Part shown: positions 18,109-28,058 of the stretch, piece by piece
How the letters are laid out: each line of letters starts with the position of its first letter
Position numbering within the stretch: position 1 is the stretch's first letter
Source: Pseudomonas sp. KNUC1026
GTDB taxonomy: Bacteria; Pseudomonadota; Gammaproteobacteria; Pseudomonadales; Pseudomonadaceae
Direction of reading: 5' to 3'
DNA: 64,000 nt
NCBI RefSeq assembly: GCF_021650705.1
Contig: NZ_CP087138.1
Coordinates: forward strand, 2,418,001-2,482,000
Translations under genes and position numbers: made by a program
Notes under the pieces: generated by a model
What the model was told of the DNA's origin: nothing
Seen by the model: only the letters and a program-made list of their open reading frames with translations
Database searches by the model: none

Positions 18109-19014
18109 ATGCTCAATTACCGCCAACTGCACTATTTCTGGAGCGTGGCCCGCACTGGCAGCATCGCCCGCGCGAGCGAACAGCTCAACCTCACTCCACA
18201 GACCATCAGCGGGCAATTGAGTTTGCTGGAGGCACACCTGGGCGTAGCACTTTTTCGCAAGGCCGGCCGGCAACTGGAGCTGACTGAAGCCGGACGGCGG
18301 GCCCTGCCCTACGCGGAGCGGATTTTCCAGACTGGGGCAGAGCTTGAAGCCCTGCTGCGCCATCAGCCGGCGGAGCAACCGGTGCTATTTCGGGTCGGAG
18401 TGGCCGATGTGGTGCCCAAGTCCATCGTCTACCGCCTCCTCGAGCCCACCATGGCGCTGGCCGAGCCGCTGCGCATCACCTGCCGCGAAGACAAGCTCGA
18501 ACGCCTGCTGGCGGACCTGGCGATCCAGCGCCTGGACCTGGTGATTTCCGACAGCCCCATGCCGTCGCACCTCGACATCAAAGGCATCAGCCACAAGCTT
18601 GGAGAGTGCGGCATCGGCTTTTTCGCAGCGCCCGCATTGGCGGCAGCCCTGGAGGGGCCGTTTCCGGCCTGCCTGACAGGCCAGCCCGTGCTGATTCCCG
18701 GCGCTGACAGCGTGGTGCACAAGCGCTTGCTGCGCTGGTTCGACGAACAGCAGGTACAGCCACGCGTCGTCGGCGAATTCGACGACAGCGCCTTGATGCA
18801 GGCTTTCGGCCAATCGGGTGCGGGCGTGTTCGTTGCGCCCAGCGCCATCGCCGAGGAGGTGAGCCGGCAATATGGCGTGCAATGCATTGGCCAGACGGAT
18901 GCGGTCAGCGAGTCGTTCCATGCCATTTCAGTGGAGCGGCGTACCCACCACCCGGCGATTGTCGCGCTGAGCGAAGGCGCCCGGCGCGACCTGTTCCATC
19001 ACACCGCACCGTGA
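18109..19014 (+). CDS. LysR-family regulator, NhaR-like
   Basis: A 301-residue LysR protein. The DNA-binding domain is MLNYRQLHYFWSVARTGSIA through residue 60, with NLTPQTISGQLSLLE as the recognition helix. The LNY.QL.YFW.VA start and the short effector domain (VGVADVVPKSIVYRLLEP, ITCREDKLERLLADLA) match NhaR, the sodium/proton-antiporter activator of enterobacteria; related proteins are common in Pseudomonas without an adjacent nhaA. It diverges from terC with 110 bases between them, so it could regulate terC. No nhaA gene is in the window. Confidence 0.88.
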   Translation: MLNYRQLHYFWSVARTGSIARASEQLNLTPQTISGQLSLLEAHLGVALFRKAGRQLELTEAGRRALPYAERIFQTGAELEALLRHQPAEQPVLFRVGVADVVPKSIVYRLLEPTMALAEPLRITCREDKLERLLADLAIQRLDLVISDSPMPSHLDIKGISHKLGECGIGFFAAPALAAALEGPFPACLTGQPVLIPGADSVVHKRLLRWFDEQQVQPRVVGEFDDSALMQAFGQSGAGVFVAPSAIAEEVSRQYGVQCIGQTDAVSESFHAISVERRTHHPAIVALSEGARRDLFHHTAP

Positions 19015-19080
19015 GCGCGCTTCCCAGTCGGCAGCGGGCCGCCTAAGCTATCGCCACCTCGACCTGCCGGTAGCCCGCCC

Positions 19081-19701
19081 ATGACCGAAACCGCCCCCCG
19101 CCTGAGCACCACCGAACTGCGCGTGCTCGGCTCGCTGATCGAAAAACAGGCCACCAGCGCCGAAACCTACCCACTGACGCTCAACGCGCTGGTGCTGGCG
19201 TGCAATCAGAAGACCAGCCGCGAGCCTGTCACCCAACTGTCCCCGGGAGAAGTCGGCCACAGCCTGCGCCAGCTGGAACACCAAGGCATGGCGCACCTGG
19301 TGATGGGCAGCCGCGCGGACCGCTGGGAGCACCGGCTGGATAAAGCCCTGGAGCTGACACCCCCGCAGTTGACGCTGCTGGGCCTGTTGTTCCTGCGAGG
19401 CCCGCAAACGCCGAACGAACTGCTTACCCGCAGCCTGCGCCTGCACCCGTTCGATGACAGCGAGCAGGTGGTCCATCAACTGGAGCGCCTGATCGGGCGC
19501 GAATTGGCCGTCTTGATCGAGCGCCGCCCTGGCCAGCGCGAAGATCGCTACACCCATGCGCTGGGCGACCTGGCCGACGCTGAAGCGATCATGGCCGCAC
19601 GCGGCAGCGAACGCCCCGCTGGCGCCGATGGCGACCGGCTGGAAGCACTGGAAGCCCGCGTGGCGGCGCTCGAAGCAAGGCTCGCGGCGCTCGAGGGCTG
19701 A
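19081..19701 (+). CDS. YceH family protein (DUF480)
   Basis: A 206-residue protein of the YceH/UPF0502 family. The N-terminal winged helix has [16 protein letters not shown] and the conserved [19 protein letters not shown] second winged helix follows ([19 protein letters not shown]). The C-terminus is a Glu/Ala coiled coil ([20 protein letters not shown]). The family's biochemical role is not established. ATG 19081 lies 66 bases after the NhaR-like gene and may be co-transcribed with it. Confidence 0.92.
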   Translation: MTETAPRLSTTELRVLGSLIEKQATSAETYPLTLNALVLACNQKTSREPVTQLSPGEVGHSLRQLEHQGMAHLVMGSRADRWEHRLDKALELTPPQLTLLGLLFLRGPQTPNELLTRSLRLHPFDDSEQVVHQLERLIGRELAVLIERRPGQREDRYTHALGDLADAEAIMAARGSERPAGADGDRLEALEARVAALEARLAALEG

Positions 19702-19747
19702 TACCCCAAGTGGGGCGCCTGGTTTGCTTGCTTTGATACATCCGGAA

Positions 19748-19765
19748 ACCGCCCTCACGGGCGGT
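19748..19765 (+). terminator. Hairpin after the YceH gene, weak terminator candidate
   Basis: ACCGCCC-TCAC-GGGCGGT forms a perfect 7-bp stem. Only TCACT follows, not a T run, so it may be a weak or bidirectional terminator, or simply an intergenic hairpin between yceH and the retropepsin gene. Confidence 0.3.
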
Positions 19766-19845
19766 TCACTGGCGCCCCGAGACCTTCGTGCTAGAATCCC
19801 GCGCCATTGGGGCCACTGCCCACGCCACTGCCAAGTCAAGGATTC

Positions 19846-20379
19846 ATGACACACGCCAAGCTTTGCGCCGTACTCGGCCTGCTCCTGCTGCCGCAACTGG
19901 CCAGCGCCGAGGGCAAGACGGTCTACGGCCTCAACGAATACGCCCGCCTCGACATCGACCTCGAAGTCGCCGCCAAACTCGACACCGGCGCCGTCACCGC
20001 CTCACTCAGTGCCCGTGACATCAAGCGCTTCAAGCGTGATGGCCAGCCCTGGGTTCGCTTCTACCTGGCGATCGATAACGCCCACGATCACCCCATCGAA
20101 CGCCCGCTCGCACGGGTCAGCCGCATCAAGCGCCGCGCCGGCGACTACGACGCCGGTGCAGGCGATGCCTACACCGCGCGCCCGGTGGTCGAGCTGAATG
20201 TGTGCCTGGGCACCACCTTGCGCACCCTGGAAGTGAACCTCACCGACCGCAGCGCATTCCAATACCCTCTGTTGATCGGCTCCGAGGCGCTGAAACGCTT
20301 CAACGCCGTGGTCGACCCCAGCCTGAAATACAGCGCCGGCAAGCCTGCCTGCGCCAACCTGCCTGCCCGAGCCGAGTGA
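19846..20379 (+). CDS. Retropepsin-like aspartic peptidase (ATP-dependent zinc protease family name), exported
   Basis: A 177-residue protein with an N-terminal signal peptide (KLCAVLGLLLLPQLASA). The mature part has AAKLDTGAVTASLSA near residue 45: DTGA is the active-site motif of retropepsin-like aspartic peptidases (Pfam 'Asp_protease_2 / zinc protease' family formerly called ATP-dependent zinc protease, relatives of RimB). A final YPLLIGSEALKRF strand is the family's second hallmark. It is the first gene of a tight three-gene unit with an inactive transglutaminase/7TM protein (3 bases on) and an ATP-grasp ligase, so it probably acts in the periplasm on a peptide or protein made or modified by that system. 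Confidence 0.88.
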   Translation: MTHAKLCAVLGLLLLPQLASAEGKTVYGLNEYARLDIDLEVAAKLDTGAVTASLSARDIKRFKRDGQPWVRFYLAIDNAHDHPIERPLARVSRIKRRAGDYDAGAGDAYTARPVVELNVCLGTTLRTLEVNLTDRSAFQYPLLIGSEALKRFNAVVDPSLKYSAGKPACANLPARAE

Positions 20380-20382
20380 CCC

Positions 20383-21924
20383 ATGCGTTCGTCGAACCTG
20401 CATTTGAAGATCCTGATCACGCTGCTGGTGCTGCTGGGCGCGGGCATCACCGGCTATCAGATCTTCGGCCTGGGCATCCCGGTCACCGAAGATGAAACCG
20501 ACGATCTGTGGAACATCGACGCCAAGGTCGAGTTCGTCGCCAGCCCGAAAACCCCGGTGAAGGTGCAGATGTTCGTGCCGCCCCTGACCCGCGACTACGT
20601 GAGTCTCAACGAGAGCTTCATCTCCAACAACTACGGGGTGAACGTCAACCGGGTAGACGGCAACCGCAAGGTCACCTGGTCGTCGCGGCGCGCCTCGGGC
20701 AACCAGACGCTTTACTACCGCCTGGTGCTGACCAAGCGCTACAGCAGCGACAAGGCCACGGTCAAAGGCCCGATCTTCCGTGACAGCGCACCGCTCGAAG
20801 GCCCCGAGAAGATCGCCGCCGACGCGCTGCTCGCACCGATCCGGCAGCATTCGGCCGATGTCGAGACGTTCATCAGCGAGACCATCAAGCGCGTCAACAA
20901 CCTCAAGGACGACAACGTCAAGCTGCTGCTGGCCGGTGATACTTCGCCGGTGCACAAGGCACGTGTGATCGACCTGCTGCTGTCGGTGGCGCACGTGCCG
21001 GTCGAGCGGGTGCACACCCTGCGCCTGGTGGCCGATACCCCGCAGATGCCCGAACTGTGGCTGCGCAGTTTCAATGGCAGCGACTGGCTGTACTTCAACC
21101 CCGAAACCGGCGAACAGGGCCTGCCCAGCGACCGGCTGATCTGGTGGAGCGGCGACGACAACCTGATCACCGTCGACGGCGGCAAGAAGCTTCAGGTGAC
21201 CTTCACCCTCAACAACAGCGAAATGAACGCGATTCGGCTGGCCAAGCTCACCGACGAAAACACCGACGCTGACTTCCTCGAGTACTCGCTCTACAGCCTG
21301 CCGCTGCAAACGCAGCAAACCTTCATGATCATGGTGATGATCCCCATCGGTGTGCTGGTGATCCTCATCCTGCGCAACCTGATCGGGCTGCAAACCCTCG
21401 GCACCTTCACGCCGGTGCTGATCGCCCTTGCCTTTCGCGAAACCCAGCTGGGGTACGGCATCGTGCTGTTCAGCCTGATCACGGCACTGGGCCTGTCGCT
21501 GCGTTCCTACCTCGAACACCTGAAGCTGCAGATGCTCCCGCGCCTGTCGGTGGTACTGACCTTCGTGGTGGTGATGATCGCTGCCATCAGCCTGCTCAGC
21601 CACAAGCTGGGCCTGGACCGGGGCCTGTCGGTGGCCTTGTTCCCCATGGTGATCCTGACCATGACCATCGAGCGCCTGTCCATCACCTGGGAAGAGCGCG
21701 GCGGCGGGCATGCGATGAAGGTGGCCGTGGGCACGCTGTTCGCCGCGTCGCTGGCGCACATCCTGATGAACATCCAGCAGATGATCTACTTCGTCTTCAC
21801 CTTCCCTGCCGTGCTGCTGATCCTGGTCGGCTTCATGCTGGCGATGGGGCGCTACCGTGGCTATCGCCTCAGCGAGCTGATCCGCTTCAAGGCTTTCCTG
21901 GCGCGCCGTGAGGATGGGCTCTGA
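20383..21924 (+). CDS. Inactive transglutaminase fused to seven transmembrane helices
   Basis: A 513-residue membrane protein. One N-terminal helix (LKILITLLVLLGAGITGYQI) is followed by a large periplasmic part of about 250 residues containing VIDLLLSVAHVPVERVHTLRL and WLRSFNGSDWLYFNPETGEQG, the transglutaminase-like core without the Cys-His-Asp triad. From about residue 310 on there are seven hydrophobic helices (TFMIMVMIPIGVLVILILRN and others). This matches the family known as 'inactive transglutaminase fused to 7 TM helices'. It overlaps the ATP-grasp gene by one base (TGATG). It probably forms the membrane component that the peptidase and the ligase work with. The opposite strand has a long spurious frame. 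Confidence 0.9.
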   Translation: MRSSNLHLKILITLLVLLGAGITGYQIFGLGIPVTEDETDDLWNIDAKVEFVASPKTPVKVQMFVPPLTRDYVSLNESFISNNYGVNVNRVDGNRKVTWSSRRASGNQTLYYRLVLTKRYSSDKATVKGPIFRDSAPLEGPEKIAADALLAPIRQHSADVETFISETIKRVNNLKDDNVKLLLAGDTSPVHKARVIDLLLSVAHVPVERVHTLRLVADTPQMPELWLRSFNGSDWLYFNPETGEQGLPSDRLIWWSGDDNLITVDGGKKLQVTFTLNNSEMNAIRLAKLTDENTDADFLEYSLYSLPLQTQQTFMIMVMIPIGVLVILILRNLIGLQTLGTFTPVLIALAFRETQLGYGIVLFSLITALGLSLRSYLEHLKLQMLPRLSVVLTFVVVMIAAISLLSHKLGLDRGLSVALFPMVILTMTIERLSITWEERGGGHAMKVAVGTLFAASLAHILMNIQQMIYFVFTFPAVLLILVGFMLAMGRYRGYRLSELIRFKAFLARREDGL

Positions 21925-22900
21925 TGCTCGGCTTCCTGAAAACCTGGAAGGCCCTCAAGGCGCGCGGGATCATGGGCATCAACCAGCGCAACGCGGATTA
22001 TGTGCTCAAGTACAACCCGCGCCGGCTCTACCCGCTGGTGGACGACAAGATCCTCACCAAGCAACGCGCGCTGGCTGCCGGCATTCATGTGCCCGACCTC
22101 TACGGCATCATCAGCACCGAGCGCCAGATCCGTGACCTGGACGAGATCATCGGCGGCCACGACGATTTCGTCATCAAGCCTGCGCAAGGCGCAGGTGGCG
22201 ACGGCATCCTGGTGATCGCCGACCGTTTCGAAGGCCAGTACCGCACCGTGTCCGGCAGGCTGATCAGCCGCGCCGACATCGAGCACCAGATCTCCAGCAT
22301 TCTCACCGGCCTCTACTCGCTGGGCGGGCACCGCGACCGCGCGCTGATCGAGTATCGGGTCAAGCCCGACCCGATCTTTCGCAGCATCAGCTACGAGGGC
22401 GTGCCGGACATCCGCATCATCGTGCTCAAGGGGTATCCGGTGATGGCCATGCTGCGCCTGCCCACGCGCCAGTCCGGCGGCAAGGCCAACCTGCACCAGG
22501 GGGCCATCGGGGTGGGGTAGACCTCGCCACCGGCGTCACCCTGCAAGGCACGTGGCTGAACAACATCATCCACAAGCACCCCGACACCACCCATGCGGTG
22601 GACAACGTCCAGCTGCCCTATTGGGATGGTTTCATGCACCTGGCAGCGCGCTGCTATGAATTGTGCGAGCTGGGCTACATCGGCGTGGACATGGTGCTTG
22701 ACCAGGACAAAGGCCCGCTGATCCTGGAGCTTAACGCCCGGCCCGGGCTGAACATCCAGATTGCCAACGACTGCGGGTTGAGCCACCGCACCGAGGCCAT
22801 CGAGCGGCACCTGGCGCAAATGGAGGCAAACGGCCAAAGCGAAAGCCCCGAAGAACGGGTAGCATTCGTCCAGTCCCTGTTTGGCCACGTCGACACATAA
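21924..22900 (+). CDS. RimK-like ATP-grasp ligase (alpha-L-glutamate ligase-like), frameshifted
   Basis: About 325 residues once one G is restored. The first part has GIMGINQRNADYVLKYNPRR, DKILTKQRALAAGIHVPDLYG and DDFVIKPAQGAGGDGI (the ATP-binding Lys and glycine loop). The second part has YIGVDMVLDQDKGPLILELNARPGLNIQ, quoted in pieces, with the Mg2+-binding Asp and Glu/Asn. This is the 'alpha-L-glutamate ligase-like' branch that always accompanies the inactive transglutaminase protein. The break is at 22514-22517: GGGG stands for GGGGG in IGVG-VDLATG. It is most likely a sequencing error. It probably adds an amino acid to an acceptor peptide; the acceptor is unknown. Confidence 0.88.
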
Positions 22901-22908
22901 AGCTCATC

Positions 22909-24240
22909 ATGCCCGCCTGCTCTGTTTACGCCCTGCCCTACCAGGCCGACCCGGCCAGCTATTTCGCACGCATCCGCCATGCCCCTGGCGCGGTGTTGCT
23001 CGACAGCGCCCACCCGCTGGCCAGCCGAGGCCGCTTCGACCTGCTCAGTGCCTGGCCCGATGCCTGCCTGCAACCCCTGGAAGGCGAGCCGGGCCTGAGT
23101 TTCCTGGCACGCTTGCGCACGGCACTGCAGGCGTTGGGGCCAGCCGATCTCGAGGGTGAGTGGCCCTTCGCTGGCGGCCTGATCGGCTACCTGGCCTACG
23201 ATTTCGGCCGGCGCCTGGAACGCTTGCCTGAGCCCAACCTCGACGACCTCGGCCTGCCCGATGCCAGCCTGGGCCTGTACGCCTGGGCCTTGGCCAGCGA
23301 TCACCAGTTACGCCAGAGCACGTTGATCTTTCACCCCAGCCTGCCCATGAACGAGCGGGCGCGGCTGATCGCGCTGTTCGAAGCCGCTGCGCCGCAAAGC
23401 GCCGAAGCATTCAGCCTAAGCGCGCCGTTCGAAAGCGACATCAGTGCCGAGCAGTACCGCCAGGCATTCGAGGCCGTGCAGGCCTATATCCACGCCGGCG
23501 ACTGCTACCAGGTGAACCTCACCCGCCGCTTCAGTGCGCGCTGCCAGGGCGATGCCTGGGCGGCTTACCTGCGCCTGCGCTCGGCCTGCCCGGTGCCGTT
23601 TTCCGCTTTCATGCAACTGCCCGGCGGTTTCAGCCTGCTCAGCCACTCGCCGGAGCGCTTCATCGAGCTGCACGAAGGCGAGGTGGAAACCCGCCCGATC
23701 AAGGGCACTCGTCCGCGCGGCACCACGCCCGAGCAGGATGCTGCACACGCCGCCGAGCTGCTGGCGAGCCCCAAGGACCGAGCGGAAAACCTGATGATCG
23801 TCGACCTGCTGCGCAACGATCTGGGCCGCAGCTGCGAGATCGGCACCGTGTGCGTGCCGGAGCTGTTCGAGCTGGAAACCTACCCCAACGTGCACCACAT
23901 GGTCAGTTGCATCACTGGCACCCTGGCGGCCGGCCGCGATGCGCTCGACCTGCTGGCGGGCAGCTTTCCGGGGGGGTCGATAACAGGCGCCCCGAAAATC
24001 CGTGCGATGCAGGTGATCGACGAGGTCGAGCCCACCCACCGCAGCCTTTATTGCGGCTCGCTGTTGTACCTGGATGTACGCGGCGAGATGGACAGCTCCA
24101 TCGCCATTCGCAGCCTGCTGATCAAAGGTGAGGCGATTCATTGCTGGGGCGGTGGCGCAGTGGTGGCCGACTCAGCCTGGGAGGCGGAATACGAGGAGTC
24201 GTACTACAAGGTGCGGGTGCTGCTGGAGGCCCTGGGGTGA
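22909..24240 (+). CDS. pabB: Aminodeoxychorismate synthase component I
   Basis: A 443-residue chorismate-using enzyme that with PabA makes 4-amino-4-deoxychorismate for folate synthesis. The C-terminal chorismate-binding domain has [45 protein letters not shown] and [17 protein letters not shown], all standard for the family. The PIKGT segment with Lys is characteristic of PabB rather than TrpE. The length is normal. It starts 8 bases after the ATP-grasp gene and precedes cysH, an order also found in other pseudomonads (recalled, not checked). Confidence 0.93.
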   Translation: MPACSVYALPYQADPASYFARIRHAPGAVLLDSAHPLASRGRFDLLSAWPDACLQPLEGEPGLSFLARLRTALQALGPADLEGEWPFAGGLIGYLAYDFGRRLERLPEPNLDDLGLPDASLGLYAWALASDHQLRQSTLIFHPSLPMNERARLIALFEAAAPQSAEAFSLSAPFESDISAEQYRQAFEAVQAYIHAGDCYQVNLTRRFSARCQGDAWAAYLRLRSACPVPFSAFMQLPGGFSLLSHSPERFIELHEGEVETRPIKGTRPRGTTPEQDAAHAAELLASPKDRAENLMIVDLLRNDLGRSCEIGTVCVPELFELETYPNVHHMVSCITGTLAAGRDALDLLAGSFPGGSITGAPKIRAMQVIDEVEPTHRSLYCGSLLYLDVRGEMDSSIAIRSLLIKGEAIHCWGGGAVVADSAWEAEYEESYYKVRVLLEALG

Positions 24241-24304
24241 GGCTTTTTTGTTACCATCGGTTGCATTCGAGCGCCAAAGCGCCAAGCAGACAGGAAACCG
24301 CCTG

Positions 24305-25039
24305 ATGAGCCACCCTTTCGACGTCGCTGAAACCGCAGCGGCCTACGCCAGCAAATCCCCGCAGGACATCCTCAAGCTCGCTTTCGAGCATTTCGGCGAT
24401 GAACTGTGGCTCTCCTTCAGCGGCGCCGAGGATGTGGTGCTGGTGGACATGGCCTTGAAACTGAACAAACAGGTCAAGGTGTTCAGCCTCGACACCGGCC
24501 GCCTGCACCCGGAAACCTACCGTTTCATCGAGCAGGTGCGCGAGCATTACGGCATCGCCATCGAGGTGTTGTCACCGGAGCCCGAGCCTCTGCAGGCGAT
24601 GGTCAGGGAAAAGGGCCTGTTCAGCTTCTACAAGGACGGCCATGGCGAATGCTGCGGCATCCGCAAGATCGCCCCGCTGCGCAAAAAGCTCGCAACTGTG
24701 CGTGCCTGGGCTACCGGCCAGCGTCGTGACCAGAGCCCCGGCACCCGCAGCCACGTGGCAGCAGTGGAAATCGACGGCGCCTTCTCCACGCCCGAGCGCC
24801 CCTTGTACAAATTCAACCCGCTGGCGCAGATGAGCAGCGAAGAGGTGTGGATGTACATCCGCATGCTCGAACTGCCCTACAACGCGCTGCACGAACGCGG
24901 CTTCATCAGCATCGGCTGCGAACCCTGCACTCGCCCGGTGCTGCCACGCCAGCACGAGCGCGAGGGCCGTTGGTGGTGGGAAGAGGCCACGCAGAAGGAA
25001 TGCGGGCTGCACGCGGGCAATGTCATCGCCAAAGCCTGA
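24305..25039 (+). CDS. cysH: Adenylyl-sulfate (APS) reductase
   Basis: A 244-residue assimilatory sulfonucleotide reductase that reduces APS to sulfite and AMP with thioredoxin. [16 protein letters not shown] is the P-loop-like site and [14 protein letters not shown] follows. The iron-sulfur cluster ligands ECCGIRK and GCEPCTRPV are present, which marks the APS-reducing 4Fe-4S type found in Pseudomonas and plants. The nucleophilic Cys is in the C-terminal ECGLHA. ATG 24305 follows the pabB stop by 62 bases. Confidence 0.94.
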   Translation: MSHPFDVAETAAAYASKSPQDILKLAFEHFGDELWLSFSGAEDVVLVDMALKLNKQVKVFSLDTGRLHPETYRFIEQVREHYGIAIEVLSPEPEPLQAMVREKGLFSFYKDGHGECCGIRKIAPLRKKLATVRAWATGQRRDQSPGTRSHVAAVEIDGAFSTPERPLYKFNPLAQMSSEEVWMYIRMLELPYNALHERGFISIGCEPCTRPVLPRQHEREGRWWWEEATQKECGLHAGNVIAKA

Positions 25040-25161
25040 AACTGCGGCCCAGTTTGTATCGTGGCCGATACAGTGTCGAAATCGCCCCAACACGTCGGTT
25101 CTCTAGCCTATGCTTTTTCCATCCGCCTGCAGCGCCCGCTGCGGGCCCGAGAACCGATTGC

Positions 25162-25914
25162 ATGCTCATGACCGCGCCGTTCGACACGCCTAACGCTCCC
25201 GATGAAGACAAACGCTGGAACACCCGTGCACTGATCGTGGACGACGACGTACCGATCCGCGAGCTGCTGATCGACTATCTCGCCCGCTTCGGCATTCACG
25301 GCCAGGGCGTCAGCGATGGCAGCGGCATGCGCGAAGCCATGCAGCAGGCCACTTTCGATGTGGTGATTCTGGACCTGATGCTGCCCGGCGAAGATGGCCT
25401 GGCCCTGTGCCGCCAACTGCGTGCGGAGTCCGACATTCCAATCCTGATGCTGACCGCTCGCTGCGAGCCCACCGACCGTATCATCGGCCTGGAGCTCGGC
25501 GCGGACGACTACATGGCCAAGCCGTTCGAACCCCGCGAGCTGGTGGCGCGCATTCAGACAATCCTGCGCCGAGTGCGTGATGACCGAAGCGAAACCCGTG
25601 GCAACCTGCGTTTCGACAACTGGCGGCTGAACAGCGTGCTGCGCCAATTGGTATCGGCCGAGGGCCTGGTGGTGCCCTTGTCGAACGCAGAGTTTCGCCT
25701 GCTGTGGGTATTCCTCGAACGGCCGCGCCGGGTACTGAGCCGTGAGCAGTTGCTCGATGCCGCCCGCGGGCGGTCGATCGAGGCCTTCGACCGCAGCATC
25801 GACCTGCTGGTCTCGCGCCTGCGGCAGAAGCTCGGCGACGACCCCAAATCTCCTGCCCTCATCAAAACCGTGCGCGGCGAAGGCTACCTGTTCGACGCAC
25901 GGGACATCGGCTGA
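25162..25914 (+). CDS. OmpR-family response regulator
   Basis: A 250-residue DNA-binding response regulator. Receiver: ALIVDDDVPIRELLIDYL near residue 23, the phosphoacceptor Asp in VVILDLMLPGEDGL near residue 71, a conserved Thr in LMLTARCEP and Lys in YMAKPFEPRELVARI. The C-terminal winged helix has PLSNAEFRLLWVFLERPRRVLSRE and RGEGYLFD. An alternative start is ATG 25168. Its stop overlaps the start of the sensor gene by one base, so the two form a standard two-component operon. The trigger is unknown. Confidence 0.93.
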   Translation: MLMTAPFDTPNAPDEDKRWNTRALIVDDDVPIRELLIDYLARFGIHGQGVSDGSGMREAMQQATFDVVILDLMLPGEDGLALCRQLRAESDIPILMLTARCEPTDRIIGLELGADDYMAKPFEPRELVARIQTILRRVRDDRSETRGNLRFDNWRLNSVLRQLVSAEGLVVPLSNAEFRLLWVFLERPRRVLSREQLLDAARGRSIEAFDRSIDLLVSRLRQKLGDDPKSPALIKTVRGEGYLFDARDIG

Positions 25915-26992
25915 TGCGTGCCGCCGACACCCTCTTCGCTCGGCTGTTCGGGGTGTCCCTGGCGGCGATCGTGCTGGCCCATGTGCTGGCCTTCTTCTGG
26001 TTCCAGCACTACGGCTTCGGGCCTCCGCCGCCGCCACCTCCCCTGCAGCACAATGGCGTCGATCAGGCTCCTCCTCCGGGGTTCGGCCCACCGCTGGATG
26101 CTGAAGGCAGGCCGATGCCGCCGTCAGGTCGCGAGCCCCATTCGCCGCTGCGTGGGCCGCTGGTACCGTTTTTGTTCCAGCTGGTGACGCTGGTGATCGC
26201 TGCCTGGTATGGCGCACGTTTCCTGTCGCGGCCCATCCAGCGTTTCAGCGACGCCGCCGAGCGGCTTTCGGAAAACCTCGACAGCGCGCCGATGGAAGAA
26301 CACCTCGGCCCACGCGAAGCCCGCCGGGCAGCGCAGACGTTCAACCGCATGCAACAGCGCATTCGCCAGCAAGTACAACAGCGCGCGCGAATGCTCGGAG
26401 CGGTCTCCCATGACCTGCGCACACCGTTGTCGCGCCTGAAGCTGCGCCTGGAACAGATGCCCGATGGCAAGCTGCAACACCAGATGCGCCAGGACCTGGA
26501 CGACATGATCGGCATGCTCGACGCAACCCTGACCTACCTGCACGAGCAGCGCACCCAGGAAGCCCAGCAACGGTATGACGTTCAGGCGTTGGTGGAGTCG
26601 TTATGCGAAAACGCTCAGGACAACGGCAGCCCGGCTCAGGCCCAAGGGCATTGCGCCCCGCTCTACACGCAGCCCATGGCATTGCGGTCGTGTATCTCTA
26701 ACCTGCTGGACAATGCCCTGCGTTACGGCGGCGCTACCACCATCACCCTGAGCGACAGCAGCGAGCACCTGACAATCCGGGTCATCGATCATGGCCCCGG
26801 CATCCGCGCAGACCTGCGCGAGACCGTTTTGAGCCGTTCTATCGACTGGAGGGCTCGCGCAACCGTAATTCCGGCGGGGTCGGCCTGGGCATGACCATCG
26901 CCCGCGAAGCTGCCCAGCGCCTGGGCGGCAGCCTGGTGTTGGAGGAGACGCCCGGCGGCGGCCTCACCGCCGTGGTGCATTTGCCACGCTGA
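25914..26992 (+). CDS. Membrane sensor histidine kinase, frameshifted near the end
   Basis: About 359 residues. A transmembrane helix at residues 10-30 is followed by a proline-rich periplasmic loop (GFGPPPPPPPLQ, then APPPGFGPPLDAEG), a second helix near 80-100 and a HAMP domain. The H-box is MLGAVSHDLRTPLSRLKLRLEQM. N box: SNLLDNALRYGG; G1: IDHGPGI. The frame breaks in the TTTT run at 26826-26829, where TTTTT is expected: after RETV the correct reading is FEPFYRLEGSRN, then GGVGLGMTIAREAAQRLGGS to the stop at 26990-26992. Partner of the preceding response regulator. Confidence 0.88.
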
Positions 26993-26998
26993 AGCGGT

Positions 26999-28048
26999 TC
27001 AAGGCACCTTGCGGGCGGCATTTCCTCTGGCCCAGTCAGTCAGCAGGTTGTAGGCAATCGCCAGCAGTGTCGGGCCGATGAACAGCCCGATGAAACCGAA
27101 TGCCAGCAGGCCACCGAATACGCCAAGCAGCACGATCACCAGCGGCAGGTCACCGCCACGGCTGATCAGGTAAGGCTTGAGGATGTTGTCGACGCCGCTG
27201 ATCACGAAGGTGCCCCAGATCGCCAGGAATATGCCCATGCCCCAGTGGCCCTGCCAGAACAGCCAGCCTGTGGCGGGAATCCACGCCAACGGTGGCCCCA
27301 TTGGGATCAGGCTGAGCAGGAAGGTAAAGATGCCCAATACCAGCGCGCCAGGCACCCCTGCGATCAGAAAGCCGATCAGCGCCAATACGGCCTGGGCCGC
27401 AGCAGTGCCGATCACACCATTGACCACCCGCTGAACGGTGCCCGCAACCAGCGCAAGATAGTGCTGGGCGCGGTCGCCGATCAATCTTTGCAGCAGGCTC
27501 AGCACGAAGGCTTCGACACGCGGGCCATCGCGGTAGAAGAAGAACACGAACACAAGGCTCAGCGTCAGCTCCAGCAGGCCGCTGCCCAGCTGGGCACTGC
27601 GCGCCAGCAACCAGTTGCCCACCTGGCCCATGTAGGGCTTGAGTGATTGCAGCATTGCCGCGCCTTGCTGGTCGAGGGTGTTCCAGCCGGTGACCAGGCG
27701 CTCGCCCACCCAGGGCACCTGGCCCAACCATGCCGGCGCGTCCGGCAAGCCCTCGACCTGCACATCCCGCACGAACACCGTGGCGTCCCGAACATGGTCG
27801 ACGACATTCAAGCCCAACCACACCAGCGGCAGCAGCACCAGCAGCAGCCAGCCGGTGGTGAGCACTCCGGCGGCCAGCGTGGCGCGGCCACCCAGCAAGC
27901 GCGTGAGCAGCCGCATCAGCGGCCAGCTGGCGTAGGCCAGGATCGCGCCCCAGAGCAGCGCCGACGTGAAGGGCAACAACACCCACACACACGCACCCAG
28001 CAACACCAGCAGCAGCAACTGCACCAACAGGCGGTCATTGTTGATCAT
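26999..28048 (-). CDS. AI-2E family transporter (PerM-like permease)
   Basis: A 349-residue polytopic inner-membrane protein with about eight helices. The N-terminus is hydrophobic (LLVQLLLLVLLGACVWVLL). The family motif region GFLIAGVPGALVLGIFTFLLSLIPMGPPLAWIPA, given here in part, and the C-terminal PLVIVLLGVFGGLLAFGFIGLFIGP are typical. Members are annotated as AI-2 exporters or PerM permeases, but the substrate varies and is unknown here. It is convergent with the two-component operon and lies 10 bases after the DUF4892 gene, in one minus-strand run. Confidence 0.92.
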   Translation of the reverse strand: MINNDRLLVQLLLLVLLGACVWVLLPFTSALLWGAILAYASWPLMRLLTRLLGGRATLAAGVLTTGWLLLVLLPLVWLGLNVVDHVRDATVFVRDVQVEGLPDAPAWLGQVPWVGERLVTGWNTLDQQGAAMLQSLKPYMGQVGNWLLARSAQLGSGLLELTLSLVFVFFFYRDGPRVEAFVLSLLQRLIGDRAQHYLALVAGTVQRVVNGVIGTAAAQAVLALIGFLIAGVPGALVLGIFTFLLSLIPMGPPLAWIPATGWLFWQGHWGMGIFLAIWGTFVISGVDNILKPYLISRGGDLPLVIVLLGVFGGLLAFGFIGLFIGPTLLAIAYNLLTDWARGNAARKVP

Positions 28049-28058
28049 TCACGAGCCC

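Noticed and set aside
20002..21759. A 585-codon minus-strand frame over the 7TM transglutaminase gene
   Set aside because: Antisense shadow, very rich in Asp, His and Gln, with no family pattern.
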